Assembly (NCBI RefSeq): GCF_011440305.1
Contig: NZ_JAAOIW010000001.1
Coordinates: forward strand, 434,001 to 498,000
Reading direction: 5' to 3'
DNA: 64,000 nt
Source: Paenibacillus agricola
GTDB taxonomy: Bacteria; Bacillota; Bacilli; Paenibacillales; NBRC-103111
Below, one piece after another: positions 11,522 to 20,289 of this stretch (positions are counted from its first letter, which is position 1; the number at the start of each line of letters is the position of its first letter). The translations under genes were made by a program, and so were the position numbers. The notes below the pieces were generated by a model. That model saw nothing but the letters and a program-made list of their open reading frames with translations, made no database searches and was not told where the DNA came from.

Positions 11522-12469
11522 TTATTGATTTTTCAAGACATGCAGCAAATGCTGCATATCCGCAGGCATATCCGCCTCAAACTGCAAATGCTCACCCGTC
11601 CTTGGATGGATGAAGCCTAGAACGGCTGCATGCAGCGCTTGCCCCTCCATAGTAGCGCCTTTGCCGCGTGAAGTTCCATAAGCCGGGTCTCCCACCAGTG
11701 GATGGCCAATATACTTCATATGGACGCGAATTTGATGCGTTCTACCGGTCTCCAGCTTCAACTCCAGCATCGTATAATCCCCAAACCGCTCTAATACCAC
11801 AAAATGGGTCATTGCCTGCTTGCTGTTGTGCTCAGTGACCTTGTACATTTTGCGATCATTCGGATCCCTGCCAATCGGAGCATCAACCGTCCCTTGCCCA
11901 TGGGTAACATTACCGTGGACAATCGCGATATATTTGCGGTTCACTGTATGCTCCTTTAATTGCGCGGCAAGGGAATGATGTGCGGTATCATTCTTAGCTG
12001 CCATTAGCAGCCCTGATGTATCTTTATCAATCCGATGGACAATACCGGGACGCATCACACCATTGATTCCAGACAGGTCCTTACAGTGATGTAAAAGCGC
12101 ATTAACTAACGTGCCGCTATAATGGCCTGGTGCCGGATGGACTACAAGCCCTCTTGGCTTGTTGATCACAATAACGTCTGCATCTTCATAAACAACATCA
12201 AGCGGAATATCCTCAGCCGCCATGTTCAACTCTTCGGGCTCAGGTGTAATCAATACAATCCGGTCGCCAAGAGCCAGCTTATAATTTGCTTTTACTGCAG
12301 CTCCACTCACAAGCAGATGCCCTTCTTTAATCCATTGCTGCACAAGGCTTCGCGATACATCCTCGTCCAACGCCTCGGTTACAAACTTATCTACCCGCTC
12401 ACCACGATCCTGCACTTCCGCAATCCACTCTTTACGGTTATCCAGCTCTTCTTCTTCAGAAACAGCCAT
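11522..12469 (-). CDS. ylyB: RluA/RluD-family pseudouridine synthase
   Basis: A 315-residue protein with an N-terminal S4 RNA-binding domain (ERVDKFVTEAL...SRSLVQQWIKEGHLLVSG) and a pseudouridine synthase domain with the catalytic Asp in GIVHRIDKDTSGLL near residue 143. It modifies uridines in RNA, probably 23S rRNA by analogy with RluD. Its place directly after lspA (3-bp gap) matches B. subtilis lspA-ylyB-pyrR, except that patA, dapL and dapH lie between it and pyrR here. Confidence 0.93.
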   Translation of the reverse strand: MAVSEEEELDNRKEWIAEVQDRGERVDKFVTEALDEDVSRSLVQQWIKEGHLLVSGAAVKANYKLALGDRIVLITPEPEELNMAAEDIPLDVVYEDADVIVINKPRGLVVHPAPGHYSGTLVNALLHHCKDLSGINGVMRPGIVHRIDKDTSGLLMAAKNDTAHHSLAAQLKEHTVNRKYIAIVHGNVTHGQGTVDAPIGRDPNDRKMYKVTEHNSKQAMTHFVVLERFGDYTMLELKLETGRTHQIRVHMKYIGHPLVGDPAYGTSRGKGATMEGQALHAAVLGFIHPRTGEHLQFEADMPADMQHLLHVLKNQ

Positions 12470-12472
12470 TGC

Positions 12473-12970
12473 TTACACGCCTCTCTTTTCTCTTCTCCAG
12501 CTTACAAACGAATCGATAAATATAAGTGCAACACCTATACAAATCGCGGAATCCGCTATATTAAAAATGGGATAAGTATAATCTATTGGACTGCCCAACC
12601 AATTAAATTGAAAACGGAATTTCAGAAAATCAACTACTTCACCGAACAATGCCCGATCTACAAAATTCCCTAAAGCTCCCCCTAACAGCAAACTTAAAGC
12701 AACAGGGAGCAGCTTTTTGCCTTCCTTAAAGGACTTACGCAAAAAAATCGTAATACCAACCGCAACAAGCAGAGTAATCACAATAAAAAACCAGCGCTGG
12801 TCCTGCAAAATACCAAAAGCCGCACCCCGATTTCGGTGGGAGGTAATCTCGAAAAACTCACCAATGACCGGTCGTGTTTCACCTAATACAAGGCGATTGA
12901 CTATAAACCACTTGGTTACCTGATCCAACAGCAAAGCGATGAATGCATAAACGTAGTATCTCAACTTCAC
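12473..12970 (-). CDS. lspA: Lipoprotein signal peptidase (signal peptidase II)
   Basis: A 165-residue polytopic membrane aspartyl protease with four predicted membrane segments. Conserved motifs are DQVTKW near residue 16, NRGAAFGI, GGALGNFVDR and FNIADSAI; the last two regions carry the catalytic aspartates. It removes signal peptides from diacylglyceryl-prolipoproteins such as the DUF4349 lipoprotein at 53231-54319. AAGGAGATG lies upstream of ATG 12970. Confidence 0.96.
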   Translation of the reverse strand: MKLRYYVYAFIALLLDQVTKWFIVNRLVLGETRPVIGEFFEITSHRNRGAAFGILQDQRWFFIVITLLVAVGITIFLRKSFKEGKKLLPVALSLLLGGALGNFVDRALFGEVVDFLKFRFQFNWLGSPIDYTYPIFNIADSAICIGVALIFIDSFVSWRREKRGV

Positions 12971-13109
12971 ATCTCCTTACCGCTTTTGTCAATCATGAAT
13001 ACAGGTATAGCTGAATTTCAAATATTTGACCCTTATAAAAAAGCCCGTTTTCGCAAAAAATAACAGCACATGCTTGATAGCATGCTTGATTGAAGGAGGC
13101 GACAGCAAT

Positions 13110-13871
13110 TTGAACCCACATTCAGCTTCATTAAACCCACAGCAGATACAAAGCCTGCAGTCCATATTGCTGGACGAAAAGCAATGGCTAGATGCCCACC
13201 TAGAAGCAAACGGCCACTTCGGACTTTCTGAATCCTTGCGCGACCAAACCGGTGAATTATCCACCAATGACAACCATCCAGCCGACTTAGGGTCTGAGCT
13301 GTTTGAGCGCAGCAAAGATATAGCACTTAATGAAAACCACGAACACCACTTTGAGGAAGTGACAAAAGCCTTAGAACGGCTAGAGAATGGACAGTATGGC
13401 TTGTGCGCTGTCTGTGGGGTAGCCATTCCCTATGAAAGGCTACAAGCGGTGCCAACTACTTTATATTGCAAAGAGCATGTCCGAGGCCATAGCTCTAACG
13501 ACCGTCCTGTAGAGGAGCAGCTCCTAGACCCTCCCTTCGGCAGAACCAGCTTCGACGGGAAAACGAAAGAAACTGAATTCGACGGCGAGGATGCTTGGCA
13601 AATCGTTGAAAGCTGGGGCACCTCCAATTCACCTGCTATGGCGGAGAACCCTAACGTTTCCAATTCCTATGATAACATAGAAATTGAAGCGGATGAGCAG
13701 GTTGGTTATGTCGAAGCCTTCGAAAGCTTTTTGGCTACCGATATGTATGGCCGCCATGTACAAGTCGTTAAAAACCAGGCTTATCACGATTATATCCACA
13801 GCAATGAAGGTGACAACTTTCTTGAATTAGACCCAGAGTTCGATGAGAACGATTATACCGAGATGACTTAG
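13110..13871 (+). CDS. YteA-family protein with DksA/TraR-type zinc finger
   Basis: A 253-residue protein. Its middle has a DksA/TraR-like zinc finger, CAVCGVAIPYERLQAVPTT followed by a Cys and a His (C-x2-C ... C-x2-H), preceded by an acidic helical region (DNHPADLGSELFERSKD). The remainder is acidic and probably flexible. The arrangement matches the YteA family found in spore formers, whose role is not established. The best start is TTG 13110 with AAGGAGG 10 nt upstream; no ATG in frame has a ribosome site. It is isolated, divergent from lspA and convergent with the DUF5665 gene. Confidence 0.85.
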   Translation: MNPHSASLNPQQIQSLQSILLDEKQWLDAHLEANGHFGLSESLRDQTGELSTNDNHPADLGSELFERSKDIALNENHEHHFEEVTKALERLENGQYGLCAVCGVAIPYERLQAVPTTLYCKEHVRGHSSNDRPVEEQLLDPPFGRTSFDGKTKETEFDGEDAWQIVESWGTSNSPAMAENPNVSNSYDNIEIEADEQVGYVEAFESFLATDMYGRHVQVVKNQAYHDYIHSNEGDNFLELDPEFDENDYTEMT

Positions 13872-13894
13872 AAAGAGAAAGCAGGCTAGCTGAT

Positions 13895-14215
13895 TTAAAA
13901 GGTCCTGCCTTCCAACTGATACTGCACATGCTTAATAATATCTGCAATATAATCACCAATGATTGGCAGGTTTAAAGCTCCTATTAATTGCAAAGCGTAA
14001 AGAATCGTTGTAGCAAAAATGGTAAAGCCAATGGCAATGCCGACCCCACGGGATAAGCCTGCCAAAAGGTTGGAAAGAATGAGCTTGCGCGGACTATTTA
14101 ACAAATTCACATAGTCGGCTATTTGTGTCCGTTCCATATGGTTAGCGATTTTAGTCACTTGCTGGTGAATGCTTTCCATAAGCTTACGATCCGGCAATGG
14201 ATGGTGTCCACTCAT
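13895..14215 (-). CDS. DUF5665 family small membrane protein
   Basis: A 106-residue protein with a basic, amphipathic N-terminal half (KITKIANHMER-like region, then NLLNSPRKLILSNLLAGLSRG) and a hydrophobic segment around residues 60-85 (VGIAIGFTIFATTILYALQL). This matches my recollection of DUF5665, a family of unknown function common in Bacillota. GGAGGAATTAGA precedes ATG 14215. It lies 90 bp downstream of ileS on the same strand and may be cotranscribed with it. The gap contains a nested hairpin (CCCGGC/GCCGGG, 14250-14288) without a T-run. Confidence 0.75.
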   Translation of the reverse strand: MSGHHPLPDRKLMESIHQQVTKIANHMERTQIADYVNLLNSPRKLILSNLLAGLSRGVGIAIGFTIFATTILYALQLIGALNLPIIGDYIADIIKHVQYQLEGRTF

Positions 14216-14305
14216 TCTAATTCCTCCATAGTTAACATATCAGGGGCATCCCGGCTGGCAAGCACCATTATGCCACTATGCTGCCGGGCTTACTCTGATA
14301 TGATT

Positions 14306-17074
14306 TTATGTGACAGGCATTTGCTTAACTACTTCCGCACAACGTTTGCATAGTGCAGGATGCTCTTGATCTTCACCCACATCCTTGGTAACGTTCCAGC
14401 AGCGTTCACACTTCTTACCCTCTGCCACTTTAACCTCGACAGAAAGCCCTTTAGAGGAACGGGCACCTTCAGGCGCCTTCTCGCCAGCTTCATGCACTTG
14501 CACAGCCGAAACAATAAATAATTGCTCCAATTGCTCTAATTCTGCCAACAGCTTGCCTTGCTCCGCATCTGGATACAGATGCACAGCCGCCCCTAAGGAA
14601 TTACCGATCATTTTCTCTTTCCGCGCTTCTTCCAACGCCTTCAGCACATCGTCACGCAGCACAATAAATTGCTCCCATTTCGACTCCAGTGCTTCATCGA
14701 ACAAAGCGGAGTTAACTTCCGGCAGCTCGCTTAATTGGATGCTGTCTTGCTCCACGCCTGGGATATAGCCCCATACTTCATCAGCGGTATGCGGCAAAAT
14801 AGGGGCAATCAACTTAGTTATTGCCGTCAACGCCTCATATAATACAGTCTGCGCCGCTTTTCTTCCTTGATCAGAGGGGGCACTGGCATAAAGGCGATCC
14901 TTTATAATATCCAAATAGAAAGCACTCAGCTCGACCGCGCAGAAGTGGTGAACAGACTGATACACAATATGAAATTCATACGCATCATAGGCCTTGATCA
15001 CCCGATCTGTCATCCGGTTCAAACGAGCCAATGCAAACCTGTCGAGCTCGTTCATATCGCTAGTAGCGACACGGTCGGTTGCTGGGTTAAAGTCAGACAA
15101 ATTGCCCAGCAAAAAACGCAAGGAATTGCGAATTTTACGGTACACCTCGGTAATTTGCGTTAATATTTTATCGGACACCCGATGGTCCTGCTGGTAATCA
15201 ACGGAAGCAACCCATAGACGCAAAATATCGGCTCCCAGCTTCTCACACACGACATTAGGGTCAACCGTATTACCGATCGACTTGGACATCTTACGTCCTT
15301 CGCCATCAAGTGTAAAGCCATGGCTCAGGATACCTTTGTAAGGAGCCGTCCCCTTGACCGCAACTCCGGTAATTAACGAGGAATTGAACCAGCCGCGATA
15401 TTGGTCTGAGCCTTCCAAATACAAATCAGCCGGCCATTGCAGCTCTTCCCGCATTTCCAGTACAGCCATATGGCTGGAGCCGGAATCAAACCATACATCC
15501 ATAATATCGGTTTCTTTACGGAACTCCGTATCTCCGCTTACTGGGCAAACCGTACCCTCTGGCAGCAATTCAGCGGCTTCCTTTTGAAACCAGGCATTGG
15601 AGCCTTCCCGTTCAAAAATTTGCGCCACATGCTCAATCGTTTCTTTGTTGACTAGCGGAATGTTGCTGTTGCGGCCATAAAAAATTGGAATCGGCACGCC
15701 CCACACCCTTTGCCGGGAAATGCACCAGTCTCCACGATCTGCGATCATATTGTGGAGGCGAATTTCTCCCCAGCTTGGTGTCCATTTCACCTGCTTGATT
15801 TCATCCAGCATTTCCTGGCGAAACTTATCAATGGAAGCAAACCATTGCTCGGTTGCCCGATAAATGACAGGCTTTTTGGTACGCCAATCATGCGGATATT
15901 GATGCTGGATCATGCTCATGTGAAGCAGGCGGCCAGATTCTTTTAACATTTCAATAATGACTTTATTGCCTTTATCATAAAACATGCCCTCGAAGCCAGG
16001 AGCTTCTGCAGTGAAATGCCCTTGATCGTCCACGGGACATAACACGCCAAGCTTATAGCGCTGGCCCACCACGAAGTCATCCTCACCGTGCCCTGGAGCG
16101 GTGTGTACACAACCTGTACCAGCTTCAAGTGTTACATGCTCGCCTACCATGACCAAGGAGGTCCTGTCGTAGAAAGGATGCTGGCACAGCACATACTCCA
16201 GCTCACTGCCCTTGAATTGCTGCAGCACTACGGCATCCGTCCAGCCGATTTCCTTGGATACAGCTCCCAGCAGTCCTTGGGCCACCACATATTTTTTGCC
16301 TTCGACCTCGACAAGCACATATTCGAATTCAGGATTCAGGGAAATTCCTAGATTGGCAGGAAGCGTCCACGGTGTTGTTGTCCAAATAATAATCGAAGCA
16401 TCCTCCGGCAGCTTGCCTTTACCATCCTTAACTTGAAAAGCTACATAGATCGAAGCTGATGTTTTGTCTTGGTATTCAATTTCAGCCTCAGCCAAAGCGC
16501 TCTCTGAAGATGGGGACCAATATACCGGCTTTAAGCCTTTATAAATATAGCCTTTATTGACCATTTCCCCAAAAACACGGATTTGCTGGGCTTCGTATTC
16601 CGGCTGCAAGGTAATGTAGGGATGACTCCAGTCGCCACGAATGGCCAAGCGTTTAAACTGTTTTTTCTGCCGTTCTACCGATTGCAAGGCATAATCCTTA
16701 CAATATTCGCGAAACTCATGCACGCTCATTTTTTTGCGGTCAATTTTGTCGTTATTGGCAACTGCCTGCTCAATTGGCAAACCATGCGTATCCCAACCAG
16801 GAACGAATGGCGCATCATAGCCCTGCATCGTTTTAAAGCGCACAATAATATCCTTAAGCACCTTATTTAAGGCATGGCCAATATGAATATCTCCATTGGC
16901 ATAAGGAGGCCCGTCATGCAAAATAAATTTCGGCTTGCCTTTGCGGCTTTCTTGAACCCTTTTATAAATATCAATCTCTTCCCAGTGCTGCTGCATACCC
17001 GGTTCTGCCTGTGGCAAATTTCCACGCATAGGAAAGTCCGTTTGCAATAAATTTAATGTTTTTCCATAGTCCAT
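14306..17074 (-). CDS. ileS: Isoleucyl-tRNA synthetase
   Basis: A 922-residue class I synthetase of bacterial type. The HIGH motif is in [12 protein letters not shown] near residue 60 and the KMSKS motif in [12 protein letters not shown] near residue 600. The CP1 editing domain has the [11 protein letters not shown] motif, and the C-terminus has a zinc knuckle (CERCWN ... CKRCAEVV). It charges tRNA-Ile. The upstream leader is a T-box, so expression responds to uncharged tRNA-Ile. AGAAGGAGCG precedes ATG 17074. Position after divIVA matches B. subtilis. Confidence 0.98.
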   Translation of the reverse strand: MDYGKTLNLLQTDFPMRGNLPQAEPGMQQHWEEIDIYKRVQESRKGKPKFILHDGPPYANGDIHIGHALNKVLKDIIVRFKTMQGYDAPFVPGWDTHGLPIEQAVANNDKIDRKKMSVHEFREYCKDYALQSVERQKKQFKRLAIRGDWSHPYITLQPEYEAQQIRVFGEMVNKGYIYKGLKPVYWSPSSESALAEAEIEYQDKTSASIYVAFQVKDGKGKLPEDASIIIWTTTPWTLPANLGISLNPEFEYVLVEVEGKKYVVAQGLLGAVSKEIGWTDAVVLQQFKGSELEYVLCQHPFYDRTSLVMVGEHVTLEAGTGCVHTAPGHGEDDFVVGQRYKLGVLCPVDDQGHFTAEAPGFEGMFYDKGNKVIIEMLKESGRLLHMSMIQHQYPHDWRTKKPVIYRATEQWFASIDKFRQEMLDEIKQVKWTPSWGEIRLHNMIADRGDWCISRQRVWGVPIPIFYGRNSNIPLVNKETIEHVAQIFEREGSNAWFQKEAAELLPEGTVCPVSGDTEFRKETDIMDVWFDSGSSHMAVLEMREELQWPADLYLEGSDQYRGWFNSSLITGVAVKGTAPYKGILSHGFTLDGEGRKMSKSIGNTVDPNVVCEKLGADILRLWVASVDYQQDHRVSDKILTQITEVYRKIRNSLRFLLGNLSDFNPATDRVATSDMNELDRFALARLNRMTDRVIKAYDAYEFHIVYQSVHHFCAVELSAFYLDIIKDRLYASAPSDQGRKAAQTVLYEALTAITKLIAPILPHTADEVWGYIPGVEQDSIQLSELPEVNSALFDEALESKWEQFIVLRDDVLKALEEARKEKMIGNSLGAAVHLYPDAEQGKLLAELEQLEQLFIVSAVQVHEAGEKAPEGARSSKGLSVEVKVAEGKKCERCWNVTKDVGEDQEHPALCKRCAEVVKQMPVT

Positions 17075-17116
17075 GTTATTACCCGCTCCTTCTTCATTTT
17101 ACAATAGCAAATATGC

Positions 17117-17395
17117 AAAAAAACCCCTCACCCCCATAGGGACGAGAAGCCTCGCGTTACCACCCTGATTAAGACTGTGTGCCAAGACTAAAGACCCCTT
17201 TATGTAAAAAGTGTCCTAGAAACTGCATAAACAGCCTTCACTCAATAATCGCTAACGGGATTAGCCGATTCTCTCTACTAAGGTTCAAGAGAATGCTCAT
17301 GGGTGATTTTCCATTACTGCAAGGATCGGGCTCACACCAGCTCCCGACTCGCTTACCTTGCGTACGTAACCTACTCTTCCCACTCAACGCTTTTT
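17117..17395 (-). promoter_or_regulatory. T-box leader of ileS (isoleucine specifier)
   Basis: The roughly 280-nt leader holds the features of a T-box riboswitch. Stem I includes an AGAGTA bulge region and a GGTGTGAGCCCGA apical region. An ATC isoleucine codon (17307-17305) lies in the AAAATCACC specifier-loop context. The T-box sequence GGGTGGTAACGCG lies at about 17151-17166. A terminator (CTCGTCCC pairing with GGGGGTGAG, then seven T) ends at 17117. Uncharged tRNA-Ile should stabilise the antiterminator and allow ileS transcription. Confidence 0.93.
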
Positions 17396-17401
17396 CTGAT
17401 C

Positions 17402-17430
17402 ATTTTAGCAGTTTCTCTATAAATAGGCAA
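17402..17430 (-). promoter_or_regulatory. Sigma-A promoter of ileS T-box leader
   Basis: TTGCCT (17430-17425) and TAAAAT (17407-17402) are separated by 17 bp, immediately downstream of the divIVA stop and just before the T-box stem I. This makes ileS transcription independent of the division genes. Confidence 0.75.
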
Positions 17431-17436
17431 GCCAGC

Positions 17437-17916
17437 CTAAGCCTGCTCAATTTCTATACGCTCCATGGCATTCCAGTCTTCCTGGCCGAGCAGCTCCAAT
17501 TGAGCTTCCAGCAGCGTCCGAAAACGAGTTCGGTAGATCGAAGCTTGTTTTTTCAATTCTTCAATTTCTATGGAAACCTTGCGTGATTTTGTCAAAGACT
17601 CATTAATGATCCGATCCGCATTTTTCTCGGCTTCCTTAATAATGAGTTGCGCTTCTTTTTTGGAATTGCTTCTCAGCTCATCAGCCGCTTCCTGTGCCAC
17701 AATAATCGTTTTGCTAAGCGTCTCCTCGATATTGGAGAAATGCGTAAGTCGTTCTTGGATCGCTGCTAGCTGATTCTGCAAATCCTTGTTCTCACGAATA
17801 TTAGCTTCGTAATCTTTAATAATTTGATCTAAAAATTCGTTGACCTGATCCTCATCATAACCCCTGAACGACCGCCCAAATTCCTTATTATGTATATCCA
17901 ATGGTGATAAAGCCAT
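17437..17916 (-). CDS. divIVA: DivIVA, cell pole / septum positioning protein
   Basis: A 159-residue coiled-coil protein. The conserved N-terminal membrane-binding and pole-targeting region reads LSPLDIHNKEFGRSFRGYD, followed by VNEFLDQIIKDYE and long heptad-rich helices (residues about 35-150). In Gram-positive bacteria it marks curved membranes at poles and septa and recruits division or chromosome-anchoring factors. ATG 17916 has AGGAGGTGC upstream; an upstream in-frame ATG at 18009 lies in the preceding spacer and is unlikely. It ends the ylm/sepF block. Confidence 0.95.
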   Translation of the reverse strand: MALSPLDIHNKEFGRSFRGYDEDQVNEFLDQIIKDYEANIRENKDLQNQLAAIQERLTHFSNIEETLSKTIIVAQEAADELRSNSKKEAQLIIKEAEKNADRIINESLTKSRKVSIEIEELKKQASIYRTRFRTLLEAQLELLGQEDWNAMERIEIEQA

Positions 17917-18020
17917 TGCTGCACCTCCTGAATAATTGACAACAGTACGGAAATAGCCCTGTCCGACGCGTACTCCTATATTCGACGGCATGCCCAATAT
18001 TTCCTGCATAATGAAACAAA

Positions 18021-18053
18021 AAAAATCGGCAATTAAACATATTTGCCGATTTT
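18021..18053 (-). terminator. Terminator at the end of ylmH
   Basis: On the minus strand AATCGGCAA and TTGCCGATT form a stem followed by a run of eight T. It overlaps the last codons and stop of ylmH, so divIVA probably has a separate promoter in the 116-bp gap, which I could not place with confidence. Confidence 0.8.
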
Positions 18054-18821
18054 AACGCGGTATCTCCCTTTTTTTGTAACACCTTCCACTTCCAAAACCT
18101 GAAAACGACCAAATCCTTGCAAAGATACCATATCTCCTGCTTTCAAAGGCTTACTTGGGTCTTCCTCTTGCTTCCAATTTACCTTACAGCGTCCCGCTTT
18201 AATCGGAATTAAAATTTTGGCACGGCTGAGATGGTAAACATCACTAACAATCCCATCCAAGCGAAGGGAGGCCACGGATAAGCTTTGCTCCTCTAGCCTT
18301 GTCTTGGCAGGCTCCAGTTGATCCAAGGAAAGCAGGGTAGTCTGAACATGGACGCGATGAACCTGCTGCAAATTAAGCCGCATATAATCGGCCACTTCTA
18401 TGGCAACAAGGAACTGGCAGCCTTGATCAGTCACATAAATATCGCCGACCTTGTCTCTTTTCATACCAATAGCTAGGATCGAACCCATGTAATCCCCATG
18501 ATCCAAATCCTTCAGCTTGTTATCGAGAGAAGTCACAGATATCAGGCTGATGCCCATATCCTCTTTATCCAATACACGGTAATCAGGGGCTATAAAAGCA
18601 CGCTTACGCTCTGCATGCTCATGCCCCCCGTCAAAACGAATATGTATATCCCTGCTTCGGTTAGCTAACGCCGATACAATAAAAGCCTGGCGCGGATCGA
18701 GAAAATCCGTCAGCTTCACCATATGTTGCTCCGCACGAGCCACCCACTCCGCGGCTTTATCTACAAAGCGATGCTCGTCAGGATGAAAGTGGGCATAAAT
18801 TTGTTCGGTCTGAATGTCCAT
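18033..18821 (-). CDS. ylmH: YlmH, S4-domain RNA-binding protein
   Basis: A 262-residue protein with a C-terminal S4 domain (SVASLRLDGIVSDVYHLSR...AGDMVSLQGFGRFQVLEVEG) and an N-terminal domain of the YlmH family (FVDKAAEWVARAEQ...TDFLDPRQ). The family binds ribosomal RNA and is implicated in rescue of stalled 50S subunits, besides its long-known linkage to division genes. Its ATG shares one base with the ylmG stop (TAATG), implying coupling. The end overlaps an intrinsic terminator. Confidence 0.93.
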   Translation of the reverse strand: MDIQTEQIYAHFHPDEHRFVDKAAEWVARAEQHMVKLTDFLDPRQAFIVSALANRSRDIHIRFDGGHEHAERKRAFIAPDYRVLDKEDMGISLISVTSLDNKLKDLDHGDYMGSILAIGMKRDKVGDIYVTDQGCQFLVAIEVADYMRLNLQQVHRVHVQTTLLSLDQLEPAKTRLEEQSLSVASLRLDGIVSDVYHLSRAKILIPIKAGRCKVNWKQEEDPSKPLKAGDMVSLQGFGRFQVLEVEGVTKKGRYRVKIGKYV

Positions 18822-19099
18822 TATCTCATGAAAAAGAGCAGGATGGCTGCAATTCCTTGACCCACGAAGTTTAAAGCAATTAAGGCAACAAGCGGTGATA
18901 TATCAATAACTCCGGCAATAGGTGGTATAAACCGCCGGAATATCGATAAATAAGGCTCACAGAGCTTGCCCAATATTTCGCCAACAAAGCTCTCTTTGGC
19001 GGCTGGCAGCCATGATAACAGCACGTAGGCTATCAGCATGTATGTATAGATTTGTATAAGCGTGTCAATGTAGCCGATAATAGCGATCAACCTGTTCAC
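18821..19099 (-). CDS. ylmG: YlmG, YggT-family membrane protein
   Basis: A 92-residue protein with two hydrophobic segments (IDTLIQIYTYMLIAYVLLSW and VALIALNFVGQGIAAILLFF) and the YggT signature between them (CEPYLSIFRRFIPP, then G-IDISPLVA). YggT proteins are membrane proteins of poorly defined role, linked genetically to division and ion stress. It lies between sepF and ylmH in the conserved ylm order. Confidence 0.93.
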   Translation of the reverse strand: MNRLIAIIGYIDTLIQIYTYMLIAYVLLSWLPAAKESFVGEILGKLCEPYLSIFRRFIPPIAGVIDISPLVALIALNFVGQGIAAILLFFMR

Positions 19100-19122
19100 C
19101 TCGATTTAAATAGTGTTTGAAG

Positions 19123-19545
19123 CTAACCTTCTGTGTTCATCATTTCGGAGATTGATCCGTGTATTTCTACCGTGTCTGGTGTGCATAGAAAGATATTCGG
19201 ACCAATTTTGGATATAGAGCCATTAAGTGCATAGACAGTACCGCTCAAAAAATCGACAATACGTGTTGCTTGGTCTGAACGTACCAAATGTAAATTAACA
19301 ACAACAGGGCGTCGTGAGCGCAAATGGTCAGCTATTTCCTGCGTATCCTCGTAAGACTTAGGCTCATTGAGAATAACACGTACTTGCTTAGCGGAGTGAA
19401 TACTAACAATGTTACCTTTGTTTTTACGTTGCTCCACCGGATTGGTTTCATGATCTTCTTGTTGTTCGGCGACTTGTTCACGTTCGATGATTTCTTCTTC
19501 TTCCTGAATCCCGATAAAGTTCATGAATTTATTCATCATTCCCAT
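19123..19545 (-). CDS. sepF: SepF, FtsZ-bundling division protein
   Basis: A 140-residue protein. The N-terminus is a short amphipathic membrane-binding helix (MNKFMNFIGIQ), followed by an acidic linker and the SepF core (RVILNEPKSYEDTQEIADHLRSRRPVVVNLH ... RIVDFLSGTVYALNGSISKIG). SepF tethers FtsZ to the membrane and bundles its filaments alongside FtsA. An AGGAGGAG site precedes ATG 19545. ftsA and ftsZ are in the same window. Confidence 0.95.
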   Translation of the reverse strand: MGMMNKFMNFIGIQEEEEIIEREQVAEQQEDHETNPVEQRKNKGNIVSIHSAKQVRVILNEPKSYEDTQEIADHLRSRRPVVVNLHLVRSDQATRIVDFLSGTVYALNGSISKIGPNIFLCTPDTVEIHGSISEMMNTEG

Positions 19546-19590
19546 TTATTCTCCTCCTCAAAGTTTTTGGAAAAACTGGCTCCGTAAACA

Positions 19591-20274
19591 TTATTCTTTC
19601 CCTACTAGAATGGTCCCTAACCGAACCCAGGTTGCGCCTTCCTCGATAGCCACTTCAAAATCATTAGACATGCCCATCGACAAATGAGCAATTTCATACC
19701 CTAAAACTTGCTCTTTATTTAATTCATCCCGAAGTCTGCGTAGCTCTCGAAATACCGGGCGGGTTGACTCGGGCTCCGCTTCGTAAGGTGCCATGGTCAT
19801 AAGCCCGACAATTCGAATATGCGGCATATGGACAAGCTTCTCAACAAAACCTTTTAATTCATCAGGGCTCATCCCATACTTGGTTTGCTCGCCTGAAATA
19901 TTAAGCTGGATAAAGCAGGACACGACCAAGTTTAATGCCGCAGCTTTTTTCTCGATTTCGGTAGCCAAGGACAAACGGTCCAGTGAATGAATATAGGCAA
20001 ACTTGCCAATTACATCCTTCACCTTATTCGTCTGAAGATGCCCGATAAAATGCCAAACCGCCTGATCTTGAAACGCTTCCCATTTGGGCTGCACATCCTG
20101 CCAGCGATTTTCTCCAATATGATTCATGCCCAGGCGAATCGCTTCACCCGTCGTTTCGATGGACACGTATTTGGTAACGGCAATAATCTGCACGTCCTGG
20201 CGATTTCTATGGGAACGTTGGCAGGCTTTTATAACTTTAGCTTCTACCTGCTCCATATGTTGCACTAACTCCAT
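19591..20274 (-). CDS. ylmE: YggS-family PLP homeostasis protein
   Basis: A 227-residue alanine-racemase-like TIM barrel that binds PLP but usually has no known catalytic turnover. The PLP lysine is in IIAVTKYVS near residue 35; IGENRWQD and HFIGHLQTNK are family motifs, and GMSNDFEVAIEEGATWVRLGT forms the C-terminal phosphate-binding region. The family maintains PLP and amino-acid balance. It lies between ylmD and sepF, as in B. subtilis. Confidence 0.94.
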   Translation of the reverse strand: MELVQHMEQVEAKVIKACQRSHRNRQDVQIIAVTKYVSIETTGEAIRLGMNHIGENRWQDVQPKWEAFQDQAVWHFIGHLQTNKVKDVIGKFAYIHSLDRLSLATEIEKKAAALNLVVSCFIQLNISGEQTKYGMSPDELKGFVEKLVHMPHIRIVGLMTMAPYEAEPESTRPVFRELRRLRDELNKEQVLGYEIAHLSMGMSNDFEVAIEEGATWVRLGTILVGKE

Positions 20275-20289
20275 AAAAGGATATCACCT

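Noticed and set aside
14250-14288. Hairpin between ileS and the DUF5665 gene as a terminator
   Set aside because: The stem CCCGGC/GCCGGG is only 6 bp with an interrupted inner stem and no T-run on either side.
13313-15943. Numerous plus-strand frames opposite ileS, carB, murA and the PBPs
   Set aside because: No ribosome sites, no recognisable domains, and complete minus-strand genes of known families occupy the same DNA.
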